From NCBI RefSeq assembly GCF_900323885.1, contig NZ_OOHJ01000034.1, forward strand, positions 1 through 48,450: a stretch of 48,450 nucleotides of DNA, given 5' to 3'. Source of the stretch: [Actinomadura] parvosata subsp. kistnae (lineage in GTDB: Bacteria; Actinomycetota; Actinomycetes; Streptosporangiales; Streptosporangiaceae). The notes under the pieces are model-generated. The model saw nothing but the letters and a program-made list of their open reading frames with translations, did not search any database and was not told the DNA's origin. The position numbers and the translations under genes were made by a program. Shown here one piece after another: positions 41,837 to 48,450 of this stretch (position 1 is its first letter; every line of letters begins with the position of its first letter).

Positions 41837-42949
41837 ATGCACACCGATCCGCACCAGGGCCTGCACAGCGAGCGGGGCGCGCTGAAGGGCGAGCATCCGG
41901 GACGGGCCGCCGATCCCGTCATCAAGGTCGTCGACCTCGCCTGGCTGGAGTTCGGCAAGCCGGACCTGGACCGGACGGAGACCTTCGCCCGGGACTTCGG
42001 GTTCACCACCGTCGAGCGGACGCCCGACCTGCTGCGGCTGCGCGGGGCGCTGCCCGGCACCGACTGTCTCGTCGTCCGCAGGGACACCGCGTCCCGGTTC
42101 ACCGGGCCGGTCTTCCAGGCCGCCGCCGCCGGGGACCTGCGGCGGCTGGCCGAGGCGACCGGTGGCGAGGTCGCCGAGCTGGACGGCGGCGGCCGGTACG
42201 TCAGCGCGCGCACGCCCTCGGGCCTCGAGGTCCGGGTCGTGTACGGCGCACCCGAGCACGCCGGCCTCGCCCTGCAGCCGCCGCTGACGTGGAACAGCGG
42301 CGCGCGCGCCGGCCGCGTCAACGCCACCCAGCGTCCCCCGCGGGAGCCCGCGCGGGTCGAGCGGCTGGGCCACGTGGTGCTGTCCACCACGGTCTTCCTG
42401 CGCGACCTCGACTGGTTCCTCAAGCACCTCGGTCTGATCGTCAGCGACTTCCTCTACCTGGACGGCCAGCGCGACCGGGGCCCGACCATGGCGTTCATCC
42501 GCTGCGACCGGGGCAGCGAACCGGCCGACCACCACACCCTCGCGATGCACCTCGGCCCGAGCACCGGCTACGTGCACTCCGCCTACCAGGTCGCCGACCT
42601 CGACGCCCTGGCCGCCGGAGGCGAATACCTGAAGGAGCGCGGCTACCGGCGCTCGTGGGGGATCGGCCGGCACATCCAGGGAAGCCAGATCTTCGACTAC
42701 TGGCGTGACCCCGACCGGCTGCTGCTGGAGCACTTCACCGACGGGGACCGCTTCGACGCCTCCGTCGAGCCGGGCTGGGCCGAGATGTCGGCCTCCGGGC
42801 TCGCCCAGTGGGGGCCGCCCGCCACCGCCGACTTCCTCGGCAGCAGCCCGTCCCCGGCCCTGTTGCGCGACGCGATCGCGGCCCTGCGCGCGGACAACGA
42901 GATCGACCTGACGCGGCTGCTCGGCCTCGCCAGGGCGATGCGCCCCTGA
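41837..42949 (+). CDS. Extradiol ring-cleavage dioxygenase-like VOC protein
   Basis: ATG 41837 follows aagggaga; GTG 41831 is also in frame. The 370-residue protein has two VOC modules. In the C-terminal one, LGHVVLSTTVFLRDLDWFLK gives the first His, GYVHSAYQVADLDALAAGGE the second His and LLLEHFTDGDRFD the Glu, the 2-His-1-Glu iron site of type I extradiol enzymes. RSWGIGRHIQGSQIFDYWRD holds an extra active-site His. It probably opens a catechol-type ring made by the FAD hydroxylase downstream. The gene starts 13 bp after its neighbour's stop. Confidence 0.83.
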   Translation: MHTDPHQGLHSERGALKGEHPGRAADPVIKVVDLAWLEFGKPDLDRTETFARDFGFTTVERTPDLLRLRGALPGTDCLVVRRDTASRFTGPVFQAAAAGDLRRLAEATGGEVAELDGGGRYVSARTPSGLEVRVVYGAPEHAGLALQPPLTWNSGARAGRVNATQRPPREPARVERLGHVVLSTTVFLRDLDWFLKHLGLIVSDFLYLDGQRDRGPTMAFIRCDRGSEPADHHTLAMHLGPSTGYVHSAYQVADLDALAAGGEYLKERGYRRSWGIGRHIQGSQIFDYWRDPDRLLLEHFTDGDRFDASVEPGWAEMSASGLAQWGPPATADFLGSSPSPALLRDAIAALRADNEIDLTRLLGLARAMRP

Positions 42950-42986
42950 CCCCGTTCGTCCCGTCCCCGTCTCTGAGGAGATTGCG

Positions 42987-44870
42987 ATGACCGCTGCCCC
43001 GCACACCCAGGGCGACCGTCCGCTCGTCCTGGGCCCTGAGGACCTGCCCGCCGTCGAGGCCGTCCCTCTGGACGAACGGGATTTGCCCGCCAGCACGTAC
43101 GAGCTCCTGCGCCGCACCGCGGACGCGCATCCCGGCCGCCCCGCCCTGTACCTGCTCGGAGAGGGCGGCCTGCCCTGGCGGCAGGCGGCCTGCTGGACGT
43201 ACGGCACGCTGCTGGAACACGTGCACCGGACCGCGAACGCGTTCCTCGAGCTCGGCGTTCCCGAAGGCGGCGTCGTCGCGTCGATGGTGCCCAACTCCGG
43301 CGCCGCCTACGCGGCCCTGCTCGGCGCCCAGGCCGTGGGGATCGCCAATCCCGTCAACCCGATGCTCGCCGATGACCACCTGGCCGAGATCCTGGGCCTC
43401 ACCGGCGCGCGCCTACTGCTGGCCCCCGGCCCTGGCGTGGCGCCGGAGTCGTGGGCCAAGGCGCGGCGCGTGGCCGCCCGGCTGCCCGGGCCGATCGTCC
43501 TGGCGGCCGTCGGTTCTCCTCCGGACGGCGAGGGGACGGCCTTCGACGCGGTGGACTTCGACGCGGTGGCCGCGCGGCAGCCGTCCGGCGGGCTGCGCAC
43601 CGGTCGCCGGCCCCGGCCGGGGGACCTGGCCGCCTACTTCCACACCGGCGGGACCACCGGGCTGCCCAAGGTGGCCCCGCACACCCACGCCATGGAGGTG
43701 TACATGGCCTGGGCGCTGGGCTGTTCCGGCGCCTATCTCGACGGTTCCGTCGTGCTGTCCGGCCTGCCCCTGTTCCATGTCAACGCCGTCCACGTCACCG
43801 GGCTCGGTCCGTTCCTGCACGGGACGCCGGTCGTCAGCCTCGGACCGCTCGGCTACCGGGACAAGACGCTCATGGCCGACTTCTGGCGCATCATCGAGCA
43901 CTACAAGGTGACGAGCTTCTCCGGCGTGCCGACCCTGTACGCCGGGCTTCCCGAGGTGCCCGGCGACGCCGATCTGTCCAGCCTGCGCGCCGGAGCCGTC
44001 GGCGCGGCCCCGCTGCCCCGGAAGGTGCGGCGCGCGTTCGAAGAGGCCACCAAGGTGCCGATGCTGGAGGGCTACGGACTGACGGAGGCCACCTGCGCGA
44101 GCGCCGCCACGCCCGCGTTCGCGCCGCGTACGGGCTCGGTGGGGCTCCGGCTGCCCTACCAGCAGGTCAAGGCCGTCACCGTCGACGCCTCCGACCGCCC
44201 TCTGGCGGACTGCCCGCCAGGACAGGCCGGCGTCCTGGCGATCAAGGGGCCCAGCGTCTTCCCCGGCTACCTGCGGCCAGGGCCCGGCGGGCCCGCGCCC
44301 GACCCGGCCGGGAAGATCTTCGACGGGTGGCTCATGACCGGCGACCTCGGGAAGGTCGACGCCGACGGCTACGTCTACCTCACCGGCCGCGCCAAGGACC
44401 TGATCATCCGCGGCGGCCACAACCTCGATCCGCGGCCCATCGAGGAGGCCCTGCTCGGCCATCCCGACGTCGCCGCCGCAGCCGTCGTCGGCGCGCCCGA
44501 TCCGCACGCGGGAGAGGTGCCCGTCGCCTACCTCGTCCTCACCTCGGAAGCCCGTACGGACGAGGCGGAGCTGCTGACCTGGGCCCGCGACCACGCCCCC
44601 GAGCCCGCCGCGGCCCCGAAGGCGGTGCACCTCGTGGAGAGCCTGCCGACGACGCTCATCGGCAAGGTCTTCAAGCCCGCGCTCGTCGAGGACACCGTAC
44701 GCCGCCTGGTCAGCGCCGCGCTCGACGCGGCGGGCCTCGCCGGGCACGTCGAGGTCGGTACGCGCGACGGGCGGCCGCATGCCTCGGTCCGGCTGAGCGG
44801 CGCAGGAGACCTGGGCGCGCTGGCCGCCGACCTCGACAGGTACGCCTTCACGTACGAGGTCACCGCGTGA
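42987..44870 (+). CDS. Acyl-CoA synthetase (AMP-binding family)
   Basis: A 627-residue adenylate-forming enzyme with gaggag 6 bp upstream. Phosphate-binding motif YFHTGGTTGLPKVAPHTH, LEGYGLTEATCASAATPAFA, DGWLMTGDLGKVDADGYVYL and GRAKDLIIRGGHNLDPRPIE are all intact. The C-terminal catalytic Lys is in TLIGKVFKPAL. It forms acyl-AMP and then acyl-CoA, here probably from an aromatic or aryl-alkanoic acid. Around 75 residues after the AMP-binding C-domain (RLVSAALDAAGLAGHVEVGT) make it longer than usual. The stop overlaps the next start (GTGA). Confidence 0.88.
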   Translation: MTAAPHTQGDRPLVLGPEDLPAVEAVPLDERDLPASTYELLRRTADAHPGRPALYLLGEGGLPWRQAACWTYGTLLEHVHRTANAFLELGVPEGGVVASMVPNSGAAYAALLGAQAVGIANPVNPMLADDHLAEILGLTGARLLLAPGPGVAPESWAKARRVAARLPGPIVLAAVGSPPDGEGTAFDAVDFDAVAARQPSGGLRTGRRPRPGDLAAYFHTGGTTGLPKVAPHTHAMEVYMAWALGCSGAYLDGSVVLSGLPLFHVNAVHVTGLGPFLHGTPVVSLGPLGYRDKTLMADFWRIIEHYKVTSFSGVPTLYAGLPEVPGDADLSSLRAGAVGAAPLPRKVRRAFEEATKVPMLEGYGLTEATCASAATPAFAPRTGSVGLRLPYQQVKAVTVDASDRPLADCPPGQAGVLAIKGPSVFPGYLRPGPGGPAPDPAGKIFDGWLMTGDLGKVDADGYVYLTGRAKDLIIRGGHNLDPRPIEEALLGHPDVAAAAVVGAPDPHAGEVPVAYLVLTSEARTDEAELLTWARDHAPEPAAAPKAVHLVESLPTTLIGKVFKPALVEDTVRRLVSAALDAAGLAGHVEVGTRDGRPHASVRLSGAGDLGALAADLDRYAFTYEVTA

Positions 44871-46447
44871 CCGCCGAGGCCCCGCAACCCGTGCTGATCC
44901 TCGGGGCCGGACCGACCGGGCTGACGGCCGCGATCCTGCTGGCCCGGCACGGCGTACGCAGCCTCGTCGTCGAGCGCCACCCCGACGTCTACCCGCTGCC
45001 CCGGGCCGTCCACCTGGACGACGAGGCGCTGCGGATCCTGCAGAAGGCCGGCGTGGCCGAGAAGTTCACCGCGGTCAGCAGGCCGGCGCTCGGCATGCGC
45101 CTGCTCGACGGACGCCATCGGATCATCGCGGAGTTCCGGCGCGACAAGCTCGCCGGCGCGTACGGCTGGCCGCAGGCCAACCTGTTCGACCAGCCCGACC
45201 TGGAACGGTTGCTGCGCGCCGAACTCGGCGAGCACCCCGGGATCCGGCTGCGCACCGGCGTCGAGGCCGAGCGCATCGACCCCGGGGACGCCGCCCGGCC
45301 GGCCAGGGTGGTGCTGCGCGACCTGGCCACCGGGACCGTCGAGACCGTCGCGGCGCGGACCGTGCTCGGCTGCGACGGGGCCAACAGCCTGGTCCGGGAG
45401 GCCATCGGCACGCGGATGCGCGACCTGCGGTTCACCGAGCACTGGCTCGTGGTGGACGGGCGCTGCGCGCGGCCACTCGACGCGTGGGACGGCGTCGACC
45501 AGATCTGCGACCCCCGCCGGGCCGCCACCTTCATGCGGATCGGTCCGGACCGCTACCGCTGGGAGTTCCGGATGCACCCCGGCGAGACCGCCGAGGGACT
45601 CACCGCGCCCCAGACGCTCGCCCGGCTCCTCGCTCCCTGGACCGTGGACGTCCCCGTCTCGGAGATCGCGCTGATCCGGGCCGCGCCCTACACGTTCAGG
45701 GCCCGCGTCGCCGACCGGTGGAGACGCGGGCGGCTCTTCCTGCTCGGAGACGCCGCCCACCTCACCCCGCCGTTCATCGGGCAGGGCATGTGCGCCGGGC
45801 TGCGCGACGCCGCCAACCTCAGCTGGAAGCTCGCCGCGGCGGGCGCCGACCCGCTCCGCGGCGACGAGCTCCTGGACACCTATGAGAGTGAAAGGAAACC
45901 GCACGTCACCCGGATCATCCGGATGGCGGTGTCGACAGGGTGGGCGATGACCGGCGGCCAGGGCCGTACGGCGCCCCTGCGCCGCGCCGCCCTGGCCGCG
46001 ATGCTCCGGCTGCCCGCCCTGACGCCGTTGGTGTTGCGCGGTGTCTCCCCCCGGCTCCGACCGGGCCCGCTCATAGCGGGGTCCCGGTCGGCGGGCACGC
46101 TCGTGCCCCAGCCCTTCGTCACCGTGGACGGAGCCCGGCACCGGCTCGACGACCTCATCGGCCCAGGCTTCGCCGTCGTCACCGCCCGCCCGGAAAGCCC
46201 GGAGACCGCGCGCCTGGCCGCCGCCCTGCGCGCGACGATCGTCCGCGTCGGTTCCGGCGGCACCGAGATCGTGCCCCCGGACGGCGCGCCGCGGACCGGA
46301 CGGGAGGACGTGCTCGGCGGCTGGCTGAAGCGGACGGGCGGCTCCGCGGTCGTCGTCCGGCCCGACCGGACCGTCCTCACCGTCCTCCCATCCGCCGGGC
46401 CCGCGCCGCCCGGCTGGCTGACCCTCCTCGCTTCCTCGTCCCAGTGA
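44867..46447 (+). CDS. FAD-dependent aromatic hydroxylase (MhpA-like)
   Basis: GTG 44867 overlaps the previous stop; 526 residues. PVLILGAGPTGLTAAILLAR is the FAD Rossmann motif, AARTVLGCDGANSLVREAIG the DG motif, and GRLFLLGDAAHLTPPFIGQG the GD motif, followed by GMCAGLRDAANLSWKLA. The C-terminal thioredoxin-like domain of this subfamily is present (PQPFVTVDGARHRLDDLIGP). MhpA-type enzymes hydroxylate 3-(3-hydroxyphenyl)propionate or related phenolic acids next to an existing hydroxyl, giving the catechol substrate of an extradiol dioxygenase. Exact substrate unknown. Confidence 0.88.
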   Translation: MTAEAPQPVLILGAGPTGLTAAILLARHGVRSLVVERHPDVYPLPRAVHLDDEALRILQKAGVAEKFTAVSRPALGMRLLDGRHRIIAEFRRDKLAGAYGWPQANLFDQPDLERLLRAELGEHPGIRLRTGVEAERIDPGDAARPARVVLRDLATGTVETVAARTVLGCDGANSLVREAIGTRMRDLRFTEHWLVVDGRCARPLDAWDGVDQICDPRRAATFMRIGPDRYRWEFRMHPGETAEGLTAPQTLARLLAPWTVDVPVSEIALIRAAPYTFRARVADRWRRGRLFLLGDAAHLTPPFIGQGMCAGLRDAANLSWKLAAAGADPLRGDELLDTYESERKPHVTRIIRMAVSTGWAMTGGQGRTAPLRRAALAAMLRLPALTPLVLRGVSPRLRPGPLIAGSRSAGTLVPQPFVTVDGARHRLDDLIGPGFAVVTARPESPETARLAAALRATIVRVGSGGTEIVPPDGAPRTGREDVLGGWLKRTGGSAVVVRPDRTVLTVLPSAGPAPPGWLTLLASSSQ

Positions 46448-46481
46448 CGGCAGCCAACGCACCCCCCAAGAGGAGAAACCC

Positions 46482-47525
46482 GTGAAGCTGACAAAAGTGC
46501 GAATCGTCCTGGCGATGCTGCTCATCGTGCCGATCGCCGGGGCGGCCGCGGTCTACTTCGGCGGCGACCGCATCGTCGAGGCCGTCATCAACGACCGCCT
46601 GGAGGACGACACCGACTACGCCTACGTCAAGGACACCGAGCACATCCGCGTCCTGCTGTGCGGCACCGGCTCGCCGGAGATCAGCGCCGCCCGCGCCCAG
46701 GCCTGCACCCTCGTCGCCGCGGGCGGCAAGATGTTCCTGTTCGACGCCGGCGAGGGCACCACCAAGTCGCTCGCCGAGTCCGACGTCCCCATCGGCGCAC
46801 TGGATCGGATCTTCCTCACCCACTTCCACTCCGATCACTTCAACGGACTCGCCTCCCTCGTCAACGCGATCTGGATCTGGGGGCGTACGGAGCCGCTCGA
46901 CGTCTGGGGCCCGGTCGGCCTCGACAAGGTGGTCGGCGGCCTGAACGCGGCGTACGCGCTCGACCACGGATACCGCAAGGACAACATGCCCCACCTGAAC
47001 GCCACCGGCCCGGCGGCCGACGCCGTCCCCCACGAGATCGACTTTCCCGCCGGCGCCCGCTCCGTCCGCGTGTACGACGAGGGCGGCGTCACCATCGACG
47101 CCCGTCTCGTCGCCCACGAACCCGTCGCCCCCGCCCTCGGCTACGTGATCACCTACCGCGGCAAGAAGGTCTTCGTCAGCGGCGACACCGAGGTCAGCCC
47201 CGTCAACCTGCCCGCCATGCAGAACGCCGACCTCGTCGTCCACGAGGCCTACGCCACCCACCTCATCCGCCGGGCCATCCCGATCATGCGCAAGCTCGGC
47301 CGCACCCACGACGCCCAGGTGGCCGAACGCACCATCCCGTACCACGCCGACACCATCGCCCTGGCCAAACAGGCGCAGCAGGCGGGCGTCAAGCACCTCG
47401 TCCTGACCCACCTCACGCCCTACGCGGACGGCTTCATAGCGCGCCGCCTGTTCACCGAGGGCATGGCCGACCACTACAAGGGCGAACTCACCGTGGGCTC
47501 CGACGGCCTCCTCATCGTCCTGTGA
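46482..47525 (+). CDS. Membrane-anchored metallo-beta-lactamase-fold hydrolase
   Basis: GTG 46482 has aagaggag 6 bp upstream; 347 residues. An N-terminal anchor or uncleaved signal (VRIVLAMLLIVPIAGAAAVY) precedes the MBL domain: LLCGTGSPEISAARAQACTL, MFLFDAGEGTTKSLAE, IFLTHFHSDHFNG (His114, His116, Asp118, His119), ITYRGKKVFVSGDTEVSP and LVLTHLTPYADG. The layout is that of RNase Z/arylsulfatase-like MBL proteins. Its extracytoplasmic location suggests it hydrolyses an ester or sulfate outside the membrane, perhaps releasing the acid used by the operon. Confidence 0.82.
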   Translation: MKLTKVRIVLAMLLIVPIAGAAAVYFGGDRIVEAVINDRLEDDTDYAYVKDTEHIRVLLCGTGSPEISAARAQACTLVAAGGKMFLFDAGEGTTKSLAESDVPIGALDRIFLTHFHSDHFNGLASLVNAIWIWGRTEPLDVWGPVGLDKVVGGLNAAYALDHGYRKDNMPHLNATGPAADAVPHEIDFPAGARSVRVYDEGGVTIDARLVAHEPVAPALGYVITYRGKKVFVSGDTEVSPVNLPAMQNADLVVHEAYATHLIRRAIPIMRKLGRTHDAQVAERTIPYHADTIALAKQAQQAGVKHLVLTHLTPYADGFIARRLFTEGMADHYKGELTVGSDGLLIVL

Positions 47526-47555
47526 TGACCAACCCGTACCGCTCGAGAGGACAAG

Positions 47556-48450
47556 ATGCATTCCGGCCGTACCGGCGACCCTGTCCCGCTGATCGACGTC
47601 CATGCGCACTTCGTCACGGACTTCTACGTGAACGAAGCGTGCGCCGCCGGCCACGAACGCCCTGACGGCATGCCCGCATGGCCCGAATGGGACGCCGACC
47701 GGCAGGTGGCCCTCATGGACCGGAACGGGATCGGCACGGCGCTGCTGTCGATTTCGTCCCCGGGCACGCACTTCGGGGACGACTCGGCCGCCCGCTCGCT
47801 GAGCCGGCGGGTCAACGAGTTCGCCGCCGAGACGCGCGCCCGGCACCGGGGACGGTACGGCCACCTGGCCGCGCTGCCCCTTCCCGACATCGAGGGGGCC
47901 CTTGCCGAGGCCGCCCACGCCCTGGACGTCCTCCAGGCCAACGGGGTCGCGATCCAGTCCAACCACCGCGGCGTCTATCCGGGAGACCCGCGCTTCGAGC
48001 CGCTGTGGGAGGAGCTGGACCGGCGAAGCGCCCTGGTGTTCGTCCACCCGACCTCACCGCCGCACGCCGACGCGGTGGCGCTCGGCAGGCCGCGCCCCAT
48101 GCTCGAATTCCTCTTCGACTCCGCGCGGGCCGCCTCCGACCTGGTGCTGTCCGGAGCGCTCACCCGCCACCGGCGCATCTCCTGGATCTTCACCCACTGC
48201 GGAGGCGTCCTGCCCCCGCTCACCGACCGGCTGGACCTGTTCCGTTTCCTGCTCCCCGAACCTCCCGGCGGCTGGTCGGACGGCGTCCGGGAGCAACTGA
48301 GCGGCCTCTGGTACGACCTGGCGGGCACCCCCTTCCCCCTCCAGGCTCCCGCCCTGGCCGCCGCGTTCGGCTCCGGACGGCTGCTGTACGGCAGCGACTC
48401 CTGCTGGACACCGGACTTCGTCGTCGAAGCGCACATCCGCGCCCTCGACA
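47556..48450 (+). CDS. Amidohydrolase (ACMSD-like, PF04909), cut by the window end
   Basis: ATG 47556 (gagagga upstream); 298 residues are visible and the frame is open at the edge. PLIDVHAHFVTDFYVNEACA gives the metal-binding HxH, ALMDRNGIGTALLSISSPGT, ANGVAIQSNHRGVYPGDPRF, LVFVHPTSPP, WIFTHCGGVLPPLTDRL and LLYGSDSCWTPDF (metal Asp) follow family order. Members decarboxylate or hydrolyse aromatic acids and ring-fission products (ACMSD, 5-carboxyvanillate decarboxylase). Last visible gene of the plus-strand operon; more may follow. Confidence 0.85.
   Translation, partial: MHSGRTGDPVPLIDVHAHFVTDFYVNEACAAGHERPDGMPAWPEWDADRQVALMDRNGIGTALLSISSPGTHFGDDSAARSLSRRVNEFAAETRARHRGRYGHLAALPLPDIEGALAEAAHALDVLQANGVAIQSNHRGVYPGDPRFEPLWEELDRRSALVFVHPTSPPHADAVALGRPRPMLEFLFDSARAASDLVLSGALTRHRRISWIFTHCGGVLPPLTDRLDLFRFLLPEPPGGWSDGVREQLSGLWYDLAGTPFPLQAPALAAAFGSGRLLYGSDSCWTPDFVVEAHIRALD

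Noticed and set aside
43451..46447. A 998-residue open frame spanning the acyl-CoA synthetase and the FAD hydroxylase
   Set aside because: Its first half is Arg/Pro/Gly-rich shadow sequence of the synthetase gene; the real hydroxylase starts at GTG 44867, overlapping the synthetase stop.
1..48450. tRNA or rRNA genes, integrase attachment sites, replication origin
   Set aside because: I saw no cloverleaf-like sequence, rRNA core, long direct att pair or iteron/DnaA-box cluster by reading; a dedicated RNA search would be decisive.

Overview
The window is high-GC DNA from a filamentous actinomycete. Evidence for this is the GC-rich third codon positions, frequent GTG starts, ATGA/GTGA stop-start overlaps, and families typical of that group: DUF397/DUF5753 remnants, XRE-TPR regulators, a DUF574-type methyltransferase and DUF4913-like plasmid proteins. 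The gene mix would fit a Streptosporangiaceae genome such as Nonomuraea, but that is inference. Most of the window is an accessory island; only the last 8 kb looks like one orderly metabolic operon.

Layout. (1) 1-4.9 kb: the end of a conjugative (ICE or plasmid) module with a secreted Pro/Thr-rich protein, a one-pass membrane protein, a VirD4/TraG-like coupling ATPase and a DUF4913-like protein. (2) 4.93-10.38 kb: three IS elements nested in each other. An IS256-family element with a 9-bp target duplication carries an ISL3-family element in its left terminal repeat (8-bp duplication) and an ISAzo13-family element inside its transposase gene (3-bp duplication). (3) 10.5-16.3 kb: a membrane protein, then a minus-strand set XRE-TPR regulator, YdcF-like protein, WbqC-like protein and MFS transporter, with an IS5-type element inserted at the 3' end of wbqC. 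(4) 16.5-19.6 kb: small proteins, a glycine-rich-domain-like protein and an APH-fold kinase. (5) 19.8-23.2 kb: a phage/regulator chimera, a flavoprotein and an intact XRE regulator. (6) 23.2-29.9 kb: a small leaderless gene, a DUF574-type methyltransferase, a small protein, an 11-codon ORF coupled to a second APH-fold kinase, an orphan substrate-binding lipoprotein, an O-methyltransferase and a CPBP membrane protein. (7) 29.9-33.5 kb: DUF5753 and DUF397 remnants, an IS701-like element, a STAS protein and a broken integrase. (8) 33.6-39.1 kb: a membrane protein, a third APH-fold kinase, and a nucleotidyltransferase plus a 2-oxoglutarate-type hydroxylase divergent from an XRE-TPR regulator.

(9) 39.2-48.45 kb: a TetR remnant, a hypothetical protein and a TetR regulator divergent from a plus-strand operon. 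The operon encodes a fumarylacetoacetase-fold hydrolase, an extradiol-type (VOC) dioxygenase, an acyl-CoA synthetase, an FAD aromatic hydroxylase, an anchored metallo-beta-lactamase-fold hydrolase and an amidohydrolase cut by the window end. Together these could activate, hydroxylate, ring-cleave and hydrolyse an aromatic acid.

At least seven otherwise healthy genes carry a single-base frame break, mostly in or beside short G/C runs. This could be sequencing error or genuine decay and affects many gene models here. One further break, in the IS5-type transposase, looks like programmed -1 frameshifting. The most interesting candidates for an undescribed system are the divergent XRE / hydroxylase / nucleotidyltransferase / kinase locus at 34.8-39.1 kb, with CGGAG repeats at exact 10-bp spacing, and the XRE-YdcF-WbqC-MFS set at 11.3-16.3 kb.
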